This document shows, in pieces, positions 1-8,536 of a stretch of 19,831 nt of DNA (its first letter is position 1; each line of letters begins with the position of its first letter). The notes beneath the pieces are model-generated. The model searched no databases, was not told where the DNA came from, and worked only from the letters and a program-made list of their open reading frames with translations. The position numbers were made by a program, and so were the translations under genes. Origin of the DNA: an uncultured Porticoccus sp. (lineage in GTDB: Bacteria > Pseudomonadota > Gammaproteobacteria > Pseudomonadales > Porticoccaceae); assembly GCA_950063125.1 (NCBI GenBank), contig CATLZI010000007.1, forward strand, positions 1-19,831, written 5' to 3'.

Positions 1-828
1 CAGACCGAGCTGCATTTCCAGCAGATGTTCCTGCAGACGACCGCCTTTATGCTGTGCTACGCCAATTGCCAGTACATCGATCAGTACCAGATGAGCAATA
101 CGGGATGACAGTGGCGTATAGATTTGGAAGTCTTCCTTGACGTCGATGGTTAACGGGATATTTGCGGCATTCGCGACCGGTGAATCAGAGGGTGCGATGG
201 CGATAACAATGGCACCCCTGCTCTTTACGCGCTCCATGGCATTGATCAATGTCGTGGTCCTTCCCGACTGGGAAATGGCGATGACCACATCCCCGGGCGC
301 CATGGATGCGGCGGACATATTCTGCAAGTGCGGGTCGGCATAGGCCGCCGCAGAGACCTGCAGACGGAAAAATTTGTGCTGGGCGTCGGTTGCCACGGCA
401 GCGGACGCGCCAAACCCGTAGAATTCCACCCGGTTGGCTACACAGAGCGCCTGAACAGCCTGGTCAAGCATGTTCAGGTCCAATGAATCACGAACCTTCA
501 GCAGGGTGTCGACAGTGGAATCGAAAACCTTGAATGTGTATTCGGCCACAGAATCCTGGTCAGTGACTGCAATCTGCCCGTAGCTTGGGCTGGACGCGAG
601 CTGTTGTGCCAGGGCCAGTTTGAAATCCTGAAAACCTTCACAGCCCACGGCGCGACAGAAACGCACTACCGTGGGTTCACTGACCTCGGCTTTTTCTGCC
701 AGATCCACGATTCGCATGCGAATGACATCGGTCAGGTTGGCCAGAATGAATTCAGCTACCTTGCGCTCCGATTTGCGTAAGCTGGGCAGGCTACTGCTGA
801 TAGCCCAGGTGAGTGCAGCAGGCTTCAT
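1..828 (-). CDS. hexR: HexR-type RpiR/SIS transcriptional regulator (3' end outside window)
   Basis: The frame is open from an ATG at 828 to the window edge and gives 276 residues. HexR proteins have about 285-290, so only a short C-terminal tail is missing. Residues 1-75 form the RpiR helix-turn-helix domain, with the recognition stretch EPTVVRFCRAVGC near 51-63. Residues about 120-270 form a sugar-phosphate isomerase (SIS) domain, with GFGAS at 138-142 and SQSGRT at 186-191. HexR represses or activates central carbon genes (zwf, edd, pyk, gap types) and responds to 2-keto-3-deoxy-6-phosphogluconate. A GGAG ribosome site precedes the start. A palindrome matching the HexR operator type lies 29 bases upstream, which suggests autoregulation. 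The gene diverges from uvrD; the usual metabolic neighbours may lie off the left edge. Another RpiR paralogue is possible, but the N-terminal sequence and operator favour HexR. Confidence 0.88.
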   Translation of the reverse strand, partial: MKPAALTWAISSSLPSLRKSERKVAEFILANLTDVIRMRIVDLAEKAEVSEPTVVRFCRAVGCEGFQDFKLALAQQLASSPSYGQIAVTDQDSVAEYTFKVFDSTVDTLLKVRDSLDLNMLDQAVQALCVANRVEFYGFGASAAVATDAQHKFFRLQVSAAAYADPHLQNMSAASMAPGDVVIAISQSGRTTTLINAMERVKSRGAIVIAIAPSDSPVANAANIPLTIDVKEDFQIYTPLSSRIAHLVLIDVLAIGVAQHKGGRLQEHLLEMQLGL

Positions 829-856
829 GGTGATTTCTCCGTAATACGAACTTTAT

Positions 857-871
857 TGTAAATAATTTACA
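857..871. promoter_or_regulatory. Candidate HexR operator
   Basis: TGTAAATAATTTACA is a perfect inverted repeat around a central A. It closely resembles the published gammaproteobacterial HexR motif, roughly TGTARTTWWAWTTACA. On the hexR strand it overlaps a possible -10 element, TACAAT (reverse complement of 855-860), so binding would fit autorepression. It also lies 87 bases upstream of the uvrD start. Binding by HexR is inferred, not shown. Confidence 0.65.
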
Positions 872-957
872 GAAAAATGGAATTCTTGTAGTAAAAACCG
901 GTTGTCGAACGAACGGATCACCCACCCCGAGCGGGGGTTCTGATAGAATTCACCGCC

Positions 958-3126
958 ATGGATGTCACGACAATACTCGATCCCCTAAACCCTGCTCAAC
1001 GTGAGGCTGTTTCCAGCAACGCCAGTCATCTTCTGGTCCTGGCAGGTGCAGGTAGTGGTAAAACCCGCGTTCTTGTCCATCGGATTGCCTGGTTGATTCA
1101 GGTGGAACAGGTTTCGCCCTATTCGATCATAGCGGTCACCTTTACCAATAAAGCGGCACGGGAAATGCGGGGGCGCATTGAAGAACTGTTGGGTTTCTCC
1201 GCCCGTGGAATGTGGGTGGGCACCTTCCACGGGTTGGCGCATCGACTACTCAAAATGCATTGGCAAGATGCCGGTCTGCCGGAAAATTTTCAGATACTGG
1301 ACAGCGATGATCAGCTTCGGCTGGTTAAACGTCTCTATCAGGGCCTTGGTATTGATGACAGTCGCTGGCCGCACCGACAGGCCCAGTCATTCATTAACAA
1401 CCAGAAAGATGAGGGGCTGCGCAGTCGCGATTTGCAACCGGCCCATGACCCCTATCAGCGAACCATGCAACAGGTTTATGCGGCTTACGAGGAAGCCTGT
1501 GAGCGAGGCGGTATGGTGGATTTTGGAGAACTACTGCTTCGCGCCCACGAACTCTGGCTGAAAAACCCCGAACTCCTGCAGCATTATCAGCATCGTTTCC
1601 GGCATCTGCTGGCGGATGAATTTCAGGACACCAACGCCATTCAATATGCCTGGTTGCGGGTGCTGGCAGGTGATCAGGTGCCGGTAACAGCGGTGGGTGA
1701 TGATGATCAGTCAATCTATGGCTGGCGCGGTGCCAAGGTGGAAAACATCCGCTATTTTTCCCGCGATTATCCAGCCACCCAGATGGTGCGGCTGGAACAG
1801 AATTACCGCTCCAGTAAAAATATCCTCGAAGCGGCCAATGCGGTGATTTCGCGCAACGCCAATCGGTTGGGTAAAAACCTGTGGACGGAGGATAATGAAG
1901 GGGAGGCTATTTCACTCTATGCCGCCTTCAACGAGCAGGATGAAGCCCGTTTCATTGCAGAGCGGCTGAGAGAATGGGTCAATCAGGGCAATCTGCGCGA
2001 GGAGTCGGCCATTCTCTACCGCTCCAACGCACAATCCCGAGTACTCGAAGAAGCCCTGTTGCGAGCGGCCATCCCCTACCGTATCTACGGTGGCCAAAAA
2101 TTCTATGAGCGTCAGGAAATACGCAACGCCCTCGCCTACTTGAGATTGTTGGTCAATTATCACGACGATGCCGCATTTGAGCGGGTAGTGAACACGCCGA
2201 CCCGTGGCATCGGTGACAAAACAATCCAGGAATTGCGTGAGTTGGCCCGCGAAGAAGGCATGTCGCTCTGGGGAACAGCCGAGCAAGCCATTGCTGCCGG
2301 ACGATTTTCGGGCCGGGCCAGCAATGCTTTGGAAGCCTTTCTGAAACTGCTGACAAAACTGGGTGAGGAGTCTGCGGGGTTGCCGCTGCATGAATTGGTA
2401 GACCACATAATTGAAGGGAGTGGATTGATTGACTTCCATCGCCGGGAAAAAGGAGATCGCGGTGAATCCAGAGTGGAAAACCTGCAGGAACTGGTCATCG
2501 CCTGCCGATCCTTTGAACCAGAGGAAAAGGAGTTGCCACCATTGCCGCAATTTCTCGATCGGGCAGCATTGGATGCCGGAGACCGACAGGCAGATGTCGG
2601 GGAGGATGCGGTGCAACTGATGACATTACACTCTGCCAAAGGGCTTGAATTTCCATTGGTCTTTCTGGCGGGTATGGAAGAAAACCTATTTCCCCACCGG
2701 ATGTCTGCCGAGGATCCCGATCGACTTGAGGAGGAGCGGCGGCTGGCCTATGTGGGGATAACCCGGGCGATGCAAAAACTCTACCTCACCTTTGCCGAAT
2801 CCCGTCAGCAATATGGCATTGAAAACTATAACCGGGTATCCCGCTTTGTCCGGGATATTCCGGCGAACCTGGTTGAAGAGGTTCGGTTGCGAGCCCAGAT
2901 TAAGCGGCCTACCAGCTACGCGCGACAACCTGCAATGAATCTCAGTGATAGCGGTGAAGACACGGGCCTCTCCCTGGGACAGCGGGTTCTGCATCCTGTT
3001 TTCGGCGAGGGTGTCGTAATAAACTTTGAGGGCAATGGTGCGCATGCCCGGGTACAGGTTAATTTTGATAAAGAGGGGACCAAATGGCTGGTTTTGGCCT
3101 ATGCCAAGCTAAGTCCGGTTGCCTGA
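958..3126 (+). CDS. uvrD: DNA helicase II, UvrD
   Basis: This 722-residue superfamily 1A helicase (E. coli UvrD has 720) unwinds DNA 3' to 5' in nucleotide excision repair and in methyl-directed mismatch repair. All core motifs are present: Q motif LNPAQREAV (10-18), Walker A GAGSGKT (30-36), Walker B DEFQDTN (220-226), motif III GDDDQSIYGWRGA (247-259), motif IV EQNYRSS, motif V TLHSAKGLEF (556-565) and motif VI around LAYVGITRA (596-604). The C-terminus (about 670-720) carries the small Tudor-like domain typical of UvrD/PcrA, with LGQRVLHPVFGEGVV. Rep lacks this tail, which supports UvrD. The ATG at 958 gives a standard N-terminus, although no strong Shine-Dalgarno sequence is visible. I found no CTG-N10-CAG LexA box upstream. 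The next gene starts 17 bases downstream on the same strand. Confidence 0.96.
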   Translation: MDVTTILDPLNPAQREAVSSNASHLLVLAGAGSGKTRVLVHRIAWLIQVEQVSPYSIIAVTFTNKAAREMRGRIEELLGFSARGMWVGTFHGLAHRLLKMHWQDAGLPENFQILDSDDQLRLVKRLYQGLGIDDSRWPHRQAQSFINNQKDEGLRSRDLQPAHDPYQRTMQQVYAAYEEACERGGMVDFGELLLRAHELWLKNPELLQHYQHRFRHLLADEFQDTNAIQYAWLRVLAGDQVPVTAVGDDDQSIYGWRGAKVENIRYFSRDYPATQMVRLEQNYRSSKNILEAANAVISRNANRLGKNLWTEDNEGEAISLYAAFNEQDEARFIAERLREWVNQGNLREESAILYRSNAQSRVLEEALLRAAIPYRIYGGQKFYERQEIRNALAYLRLLVNYHDDAAFERVVNTPTRGIGDKTIQELRELAREEGMSLWGTAEQAIAAGRFSGRASNALEAFLKLLTKLGEESAGLPLHELVDHIIEGSGLIDFHRREKGDRGESRVENLQELVIACRSFEPEEKELPPLPQFLDRAALDAGDRQADVGEDAVQLMTLHSAKGLEFPLVFLAGMEENLFPHRMSAEDPDRLEEERRLAYVGITRAMQKLYLTFAESRQQYGIENYNRVSRFVRDIPANLVEEVRLRAQIKRPTSYARQPAMNLSDSGEDTGLSLGQRVLHPVFGEGVVINFEGNGAHARVQVNFDKEGTKWLVLAYAKLSPVA

Positions 3127-3143
3127 TCATTAAGGAAAACACT

Positions 3144-4241
3144 ATGAAAGCGCCTATCTTGTTGGCAATCCTGTTATTGGCCCTGGTGGGTTGTGGTGAC
3201 GACCCTGACGCTGCATCTTCGGATGGTAAACAGCAGGCCACCCAGAAAACCTACCAGTGGAAAATGGTCACTACCTGGCCAAAAAACTTTCCCGGCCTGG
3301 GTATGGCCGCTGAAAATTTTGCCGAGCTGGTGGAGCGCATGAGTGGTGGTAGGCTCAAGGTAAAGGTCTATGGCGCTGGTCAGTTGGTACCGGCCATGGA
3401 AGTATTCGATGCTGTCTCTCAGGGTACCGTTGAAATGGGGCATGGGGCTTCCTATTACTGGAAGGGAAAATCTCCGACTACTGCGCTTTTTACGACCATC
3501 CCCTTTGGCCTCAATGCACAGGAAATGAATGGCTGGTTACACTATGGTGGCGGCATGGAGTTATGGCGCGAGCTTTATGAGCCCTTCAACCTGATACCCC
3601 TGGCAGCGGGAAATACCGGTGTGCAGATGGCCGGCTGGTTTAATCGTGAAATCAATTCCCTGGAAGATCTCAAGGGGTTGAAAATGCGGATCCCGGGTTT
3701 GGGCGGTGAGGTGATCAGCCGCATGGGCGTGGAGGCGGTTAATATCCCCGGCGGGGATCTCTATATCGCGATGCAAACGGGTGTGATCGATGCCACCGAG
3801 TGGGTGGGACCTTACAATGATCTGGCATTTGGTTTTCATCAGGTGGCCAAGTACTACTATTATCCGGGTTGGCACGAACCGGGCCCGACACTGGAGTTGA
3901 TGGTGAACAAACGGGCTTTTTCCTCCCTGCCAGACGATCTCCAGGCCATTGTCGAGGGAGCTGCGCGAGCGATTAATCAGGATATGCTGGACGATTACAC
4001 CGCTCGTAACAACGGTGCGTTAAAGGAATTGGTGGAAACTCATGGTGTCGAGGTGCGGCCGCTACCCGATGAGGTTCTAGCGGAACTGAATCGTGTCACC
4101 GATCAGGTTCTGGAGGAAATTGCCAACAAGGACCCCCTGTTCAAACGGGTTTACGAATCCCAGAATGCTTTCAAAACCGGTGTGATGGATTATCACAAAA
4201 TCTCGGAAGAAGCGTATTATCGTGCCCGGGAGCTGAAATAG
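3144..4241 (+). CDS. TRAP transporter substrate-binding lipoprotein (DctP/TakP-like)
   Basis: The ATG at 3144 is chosen because it follows AAGGAA and begins a lipoprotein signal (a hydrophobic stretch ending LVGC, Cys17). The product has 365 residues and should be an outer- or inner-membrane-anchored periplasmic protein. The mature part is a DctP-fold binding protein: TTWPKNFPG near 43-51, GAGQLVPAMEVFDAVSQG near 77-94, MRIPGLGGEV at 181-190, and TEWVGPYND at 218-226. Q161, E219 and W220 are spaced like the sodium and ligand residues I recall for the Rhodobacter keto-acid binder TakP, so a 2-oxo-acid or related carboxylate ligand is plausible. TRAP uptake needs DctQ and DctM membrane subunits, and neither is nearby. 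The gene sits 17 bases after uvrD and is convergent with the deacylase-like gene. The family is secure; the ligand is inferred. Confidence 0.87.
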   Translation: MKAPILLAILLLALVGCGDDPDAASSDGKQQATQKTYQWKMVTTWPKNFPGLGMAAENFAELVERMSGGRLKVKVYGAGQLVPAMEVFDAVSQGTVEMGHGASYYWKGKSPTTALFTTIPFGLNAQEMNGWLHYGGGMELWRELYEPFNLIPLAAGNTGVQMAGWFNREINSLEDLKGLKMRIPGLGGEVISRMGVEAVNIPGGDLYIAMQTGVIDATEWVGPYNDLAFGFHQVAKYYYYPGWHEPGPTLELMVNKRAFSSLPDDLQAIVEGAARAINQDMLDDYTARNNGALKELVETHGVEVRPLPDEVLAELNRVTDQVLEEIANKDPLFKRVYESQNAFKTGVMDYHKISEEAYYRARELK

Positions 4242-4261
4242 CCGGTTGTCCCGGCGGAACA

Positions 4262-5308
4262 TCAAAGGGGCTGCGTAAAGGCCTCTGGTTCCGGCTGATC
4301 GTCGAACTGTTCCTGAAATGCCTCAACGCTGTCTGAGGCTTTCCCCAGGGTGGTAAATTCCGCAATATGAAAGAGCGCTTCACCCTCGTTCACCAGGGGT
4401 ATCTGCGATGCTGCGATAACAATGCCATCACTGCGTGATTTCAGTGGTTTTTCCGGGCCACCGAATGGCGAAGCGAGATAGGCCAGTACCTGGCCCTCTT
4501 TGACCCGTTGTCCCAACTTGATTTTACTGATTACGATGCCATCCCGCTCCGCCCGCAGCCAATAGCTTCGACTGGCCTTTACCGGTACCAGCTTGCGAGG
4601 GGCCTGATCTGTTCGGGCCGGCAACATGCCAAGATGACGCATGACCGACATGATGCCCCGCACACCGGCTTTTATGGCAGGTTCGTCAAAACGCAATGCT
4701 TCTCCGGCTTCATAGAGTATGACGGGGATACCCAGCTCGGCGGCGGCGGCACGCAGTGAACCATCCCTGACTTTGGCATCCATAAAAATGGGCGCACCAA
4801 ATGCCTCTGCCATACCCAGTGCAGCGGGGTCATCAAGATCACCGCGAATTTGTGAAAGATTCTTGCGATGGATGGCGCCGGTATGAAGGTCGATAACGTG
4901 CGTGCAGTGACTGAGCAGTTCCGTATGAATCAGGTTGGCCAGGCGGTTTCCCAGTGGCCCTCGGGGAGAGCCGGGAAAACATCGGTTTAAATCCCGTCGA
5001 TCCGGTAAATAGCGGGACTGTTGGATAAAACCGAACATATTTACAATTGGCACAATCAGTAATGTACCTGATAACCGTCGAAGTAAGCGCTTGCCAACAA
5101 TACGGCGGCAGATTTCGATACCGTTAATTTCATCCCCGTGAATCGCTGCGCAAACCAATAGCACTGGCCCGGGTTTGCGGCTGTGTATAACCTCGACCGG
5201 CAAGTCGATGGGCGTGTCTGTATACAGGCGGGCAGCGGGGATGGACAGCAATCGGGTCTCCCCGGGATTAATGACCTCGCCTGCCAGTTTCAGGGGTAAT
5301 CTGCTCAA
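4262..5308 (-). CDS. AstE/AspA-family zinc deacylase or carboxypeptidase, RimK-associated
   Basis: The product has 348 residues and belongs to the succinylglutamate desuccinylase/aspartoacylase branch of the M14-like zinc hydrolases. The zinc site is visible: H57 and E60 in AAIHGDEINGIE, and H142 in DLHTG. The substrate motif DLNRCFPG is at 106-113, and a likely catalytic Glu200 lies in LYEAGE. Residues about 255-335 look like a lipoyl/biotinyl-type beta-barrel (DGIVISKIKLGQRVKEG), as in many bacterial members of this family. The gene follows rimK by 12 bases and so is probably translated with it. It lacks the astCADB arginine-catabolism neighbours, so AstE proper is unlikely. A role in removing or trimming an amide-linked acidic residue added by RimK is a reasonable inference, but the substrate is unknown. 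Confidence 0.86.
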   Translation of the reverse strand: MSRLPLKLAGEVINPGETRLLSIPAARLYTDTPIDLPVEVIHSRKPGPVLLVCAAIHGDEINGIEICRRIVGKRLLRRLSGTLLIVPIVNMFGFIQQSRYLPDRRDLNRCFPGSPRGPLGNRLANLIHTELLSHCTHVIDLHTGAIHRKNLSQIRGDLDDPAALGMAEAFGAPIFMDAKVRDGSLRAAAAELGIPVILYEAGEALRFDEPAIKAGVRGIMSVMRHLGMLPARTDQAPRKLVPVKASRSYWLRAERDGIVISKIKLGQRVKEGQVLAYLASPFGGPEKPLKSRSDGIVIAASQIPLVNEGEALFHIAEFTTLGKASDSVEAFQEQFDDQPEPEAFTQPL

Positions 5309-5320
5309 AACAGCGGTTCC

Positions 5321-6226
5321 TCAGCCCTGTCCGCGGGTTTTGGTGCGGGATTGCCGGGCATTTTTTTCAATGAACTGAATGATATTACCCGCTACGTCCT
5401 TGCCGGTGGCCGTTTCAATGCCCTCAAGGCCCGGCGATGAATTCACTTCCATCACCAGTGGCCCATGGTTGGAGCGAAGAATATCCCCCCCCGCCACATT
5501 CAGTCCCATGGTTTTGGCAGCGCGAACAGCAGTGGATCGCTCCGCTGGAGAAAGCCTGGCCAAAGTCGCTGTACCGCCACGGTGCAGATTGGAGCGGAAT
5601 TCTCCCGGCTGTGCCTGCCGCTGCATGGCTGCGACCACCTTGTCGCCAATGACCAGACAGCGAATATCCGCACCACCGGATTCCGAAATATACTCCTGAA
5701 CCATAATATCGGCTTTCAGGCCCATAAACGCTTCAATTACGCTTTCTGCCGCTTTGCGGGTTTCCGCCATCACCACACCGATGCCCTGGGTGCCTTCGAG
5801 CAGTTTGACCACCAGCGGTGGTCCGCCCACCATATCGATCAGATCCGGAATATCACTGGGTTTGTTGGCATAACCCGTAACGGGCAGGCCAATCCCCTTG
5901 CGCGACAACAATTGCAGGGAGCGCAATTTGTCACGGGAGCGGGTGATGGCCACAGATTCGTTCAGTGGATAAACACCCATCATCTCGAACTGACGCAATA
6001 CGGCCGTACCGTACGTTGTGACCGACGCACCGATGCGGGGAATCACAACGTCAAAGGGCGGTAGCTCCACGCCCTTCACATGAATGCTGGGGTTTTGGAT
6101 GTTGATATTCATGTAGCACTTCAATACATCAATAATCCTGACTTCATGGCCACATTCTATGGCTGCCTCTTTCAGGCGACGAGTGGAATACAAGTCGGCA
6201 TTGCGGGACAGAATGGCAATTCTCAT
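5321..6226 (-). CDS. rimK: Ribosomal protein S6--L-glutamate ligase RimK
   Basis: This 301-residue ATP-grasp ligase is highly similar along its whole length to E. coli RimK (300 residues) from memory. RimK adds glutamates to the C-terminus of ribosomal protein S6 and also has poly-alpha-glutamate synthase activity. Recognisable parts are the N-terminal MRIAILSRN, the conserved [26 protein letters not shown], the ATP-binding [34 protein letters not shown], and the metal/ATP segment [13 protein letters not shown]. Its ATG overlaps the rimB stop by 4 bases (ATGA at 6226-6223), so translation is coupled. The downstream deacylase gene follows after 12 bases. The order rimB-rimK resembles the Pseudomonas rimABK arrangement, in which RimK activity alters ribosome content and the proteome. 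Confidence 0.95.
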   Translation of the reverse strand: MRIAILSRNADLYSTRRLKEAAIECGHEVRIIDVLKCYMNINIQNPSIHVKGVELPPFDVVIPRIGASVTTYGTAVLRQFEMMGVYPLNESVAITRSRDKLRSLQLLSRKGIGLPVTGYANKPSDIPDLIDMVGGPPLVVKLLEGTQGIGVVMAETRKAAESVIEAFMGLKADIMVQEYISESGGADIRCLVIGDKVVAAMQRQAQPGEFRSNLHRGGTATLARLSPAERSTAVRAAKTMGLNVAGGDILRSNHGPLVMEVNSSPGLEGIETATGKDVAGNIIQFIEKNARQSRTKTRGQG

Positions 6227-6648
6227 TTATTTTTTCCCGCTAAAAAGGATGTCTGTGGATCCACAATGAATTGTCCTGCCAGGGCTGAACGACCCAGCAG
6301 CATGCGAAATCTCATGGTATCCCGATTGGTGAGGGTCATTTCTATGGGCCAGTTCTGGGTTCCGAGCACTACAGTGGTTTTTATTACAATACGCCGTTCA
6401 CAATGACCACCAGAATCGGTGACGACACGCTCATCCACAATGGGAGCCGCGCAACAGATACTTTGCGTACTTCCCTGCAGGGGGTGGACCCAGATTCTTA
6501 CCCAGGGAGAACCCCGTTCAGTGAAAAGTTCCAGTCGATGAGCATGCAAACAGGAGGTGCGTGCGCCAGTATCCACCTTGGCTTTGATTCGGGCAATCCC
6601 CAAATCGGGTAAGGCCAACCATTCCCGCCAACCAATCAGCTGTGTCAT
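6223..6648 (-). CDS. rimB: RimB-like retropepsin-fold protease (ATP-dependent zinc protease family)
   Basis: The product is 141 residues from the ATG at 6648. It belongs to the family annotated as putative ATP-dependent zinc protease (Pfam Zn_protease), now viewed as retropepsin-like. The key motif [13 protein letters not shown] includes a DTG triad at 26-28, the aspartic protease signature. [14 protein letters not shown] is the usual family N-terminus, and [12 protein letters not shown] is the conserved flap/C-terminal block. RimB is encoded with RimK in Pseudomonas and modulates its activity. The stop overlaps the rimK start (ATGA). The start is uncertain: the ATG at 6648 matches the family and has a weak GGAAAA upstream, but an ATG at 6678 or a GTG at 6693 would extend it by 10 or 15 residues, and the GTG would overlap the TPR gene stop. 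Confidence 0.85.
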   Translation of the reverse strand: MTQLIGWREWLALPDLGIARIKAKVDTGARTSCLHAHRLELFTERGSPWVRIWVHPLQGSTQSICCAAPIVDERVVTDSGGHCERRIVIKTTVVLGTQNWPIEMTLTNRDTMRFRMLLGRSALAGQFIVDPQTSFLAGKNK

Positions 6649-6685
6649 GCTGTTTTTCCGTGTAACAGCGTTGTCCATCGAAGGA

Positions 6686-7000
6686 TCAATCACTGGCTAA
6701 TTTCTTTAAAAAAACCTGCATTTCACGTTCGGTCTGGATGTCGCCGGTAGCATGGGCTTTTTCAAGCCCCTTCGTGAAAGACTGTTTTGCAGCATCCAGC
6801 TGCTCAAGTTTGAACTGTGCCCGCCCCAACAGGTTGTAGGCAGCGGTATAGTTTTCATCCAACGCCAGACAGCGCTCCAGGTGCTCAATTGCCTGCGCAT
6901 GACGCTTTTCACGGAGACAGGCGCTACCGAGACCAAACCGAAGCATTGCCGAATCGTTGCCCCGGGCGAGCATTTCTTCAAGGTTGTCGATCAGTGTCAT
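6686..7000 (-). CDS. Small tetratricopeptide-repeat protein
   Basis: The product is 104 residues from the ATG at 7000, which is preceded by AGAGG at good spacing. An upstream extension in the same frame overlaps trkH and does not look like protein. Residues about 17-84 form two TPR units: [31 protein letters not shown], then [30 protein letters not shown] (each interrupted here only by the repeat boundary at about 50). No signal peptide or membrane segment is visible, so it is probably a cytoplasmic adaptor that binds a partner protein. It lies between trkH (61-base gap) and rimB on the same strand, which ties it loosely to the RimK cassette. The specific partner cannot be read from the sequence. 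Confidence 0.82.
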   Translation of the reverse strand: MTLIDNLEEMLARGNDSAMLRFGLGSACLREKRHAQAIEHLERCLALDENYTAAYNLLGRAQFKLEQLDAAKQSFTKGLEKAHATGDIQTEREMQVFLKKLASD

Positions 7001-7061
7001 TGAAGCCTCTCTGATCAATGGTTTGTCTGTTTTTTCATTGCTGCCGTTTCTACTGGCGGTT

Positions 7062-8513
7062 TCAACGGCGCCAGAACATCGGGGTGAAGAGCACCAGAAG
7101 AGTAAATATTTCCAGTCGGCCCAACAGCATACCGATACAGAGTATCCACTTAGCGAAAATATTGATGTTGCCATAATGGGCCGCTACATCCCCGAGCCCG
7201 GGGCCGAGGTTATTGAGAGTCGCAGCGGTAGCGGACCAGGATGTCACATAGTCGAGGCCTGACGCCAGCAGCAGCAAGACCATCAAATAATAGACAGCAA
7301 GATAAACACCAAAAAATGCCCAGATAGCGTTGGTAATCTTTTCGGGTACGCTGCGATTACGTATTTTGATGGGAAACAGTGCATTGGGGTGAATCAGGCG
7401 GTAGATTTCCCGGAGGCTCTGCTTCGCCAGAATCAGCATGCGACCCACTTTAATGCCGCCACCAGTGGAATTGGCGCAGGCGCCAAAAAATGACAGGAAA
7501 AGCATAAGAAAAGGCAGGAAAGTGGGCCAAATACTGAAATCATCAGTGGTAAACCCAGTGGTTGTCATAATAGACACCAGCTGAAAAATACCGTGATAAA
7601 TGCTTTCACCCGTGCCGTAGGTACCATTCCAGATAAGATAGCCTGTTACCAAAATACTGCCTGCCAACAGCATTTGAAGATAAAGTTTGGCCTCAGGATT
7701 GCGCAGGTAGTGAGTGAGAGATTTTCTGACAAAGGCATAATAGTGAAGGCCAAAGTTCAGACCAGAAACGATCATGAAGAAAACGCAGATACCAACAATA
7801 GTGGTGTTGCCATCAAAATAGCCCATGCTCGCGTCATGGGTGGAAAAACCGCCAATGGCTACGGTCGAAAAACTGTGTCCAATCGCGTCAAAAAAAGTCA
7901 TGCCGGCCAGCCAGTAAGCAAGCATGCACGCAACAGTCAGGCCAAGGTAGATAAAAAATAGTGCTTTTGCCGTTTCAGTGATGCGAGGGGTCAGTTTGTT
8001 ATCCTTGACGGGTCCCGGTGTTTCTGCACGGTAGAGCTGCATACCGCCAACGCCCAGCATGGGCATGATGGCCACGGCGATGACAACGATCCCGATACCA
8101 CCTAGCCATTGCAACTGCTGGCGATAATAGAGAATGGATTTGGGCAGAAGATCCAGGCCGGTGATCACTGTGGCACCAGTGGTGGTGAGGCCTGACATGG
8201 ATTCAAATACGGCGTCTGTGATACTTAACTGCAATGACTCGGAAAGTACAAAAGGCAGCGCCCCGACAAGAGCCAGCTCAACCCAGAACATCACAGTAAT
8301 CAGGAATCCGTCACGGCTGCGAAGTTCTGCACGTTGACGGCTGAATGGCAGCCACATGAGCACGCCCAATGAAAAAGTGATGGCAAAGGACAGGAAAAAA
8401 GCCCCATGGGTTTGTTCATCGTAGATAATGGCAATTACGATTGGTGTCAGCAGCGTCAGGCTGAAAACCATGAGTAGTAACCCGAGGACTTTTGAAATCA
8501 CATTAAAATGCAT
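7062..8513 (-). CDS. trkH: Trk potassium uptake system membrane subunit TrkH
   Basis: This 483-residue polytopic membrane protein (E. coli TrkH and TrkG have about 483-485) forms the potassium pore of the Trk system in the inner membrane. The four pore-loop filters are visible: TTTGATV (110-116), STVAIGGFS (216-224), TTTGFTT (317-323) and LNNLGPGL (433-440), each with the expected glycine. GGIGIVVIAVAIMPMLGVGG (138-157) is a family hallmark. About ten or more hydrophobic segments fill the rest. The gene lies 23 bases downstream of trkA, so the pore and its regulator are likely cotranscribed, unlike in E. coli, where they are separate. No clear Shine-Dalgarno precedes the ATG at 8513, which may mean coupling to trkA translation. 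Confidence 0.95.
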   Translation of the reverse strand: MHFNVISKVLGLLLMVFSLTLLTPIVIAIIYDEQTHGAFFLSFAITFSLGVLMWLPFSRQRAELRSRDGFLITVMFWVELALVGALPFVLSESLQLSITDAVFESMSGLTTTGATVITGLDLLPKSILYYRQQLQWLGGIGIVVIAVAIMPMLGVGGMQLYRAETPGPVKDNKLTPRITETAKALFFIYLGLTVACMLAYWLAGMTFFDAIGHSFSTVAIGGFSTHDASMGYFDGNTTIVGICVFFMIVSGLNFGLHYYAFVRKSLTHYLRNPEAKLYLQMLLAGSILVTGYLIWNGTYGTGESIYHGIFQLVSIMTTTGFTTDDFSIWPTFLPFLMLFLSFFGACANSTGGGIKVGRMLILAKQSLREIYRLIHPNALFPIKIRNRSVPEKITNAIWAFFGVYLAVYYLMVLLLLASGLDYVTSWSATAATLNNLGPGLGDVAAHYGNINIFAKWILCIGMLLGRLEIFTLLVLFTPMFWRR

Positions 8514-8536
8514 AGGTTAGAACTTCGCTACCAACG

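Noticed and set aside
829..957. LexA/SOS box for uvrD
   Set aside because: E. coli uvrD is SOS-controlled, so I looked for CTG-N10-CAG. The nearest, CTG at 940 followed ten bases later by CCG, does not match.
1912..2616. Long minus-strand open frame opposite uvrD
   Set aside because: It lies wholly within uvrD, which is secure by all helicase motifs. The antisense product has no recognisable domain.
4241..4255. Possible terminator between the TRAP gene and the deacylase gene
   Set aside because: GCCGG and CCGGC can form a five-base stem, but no T-run follows and the stem is short, so I do not call it.
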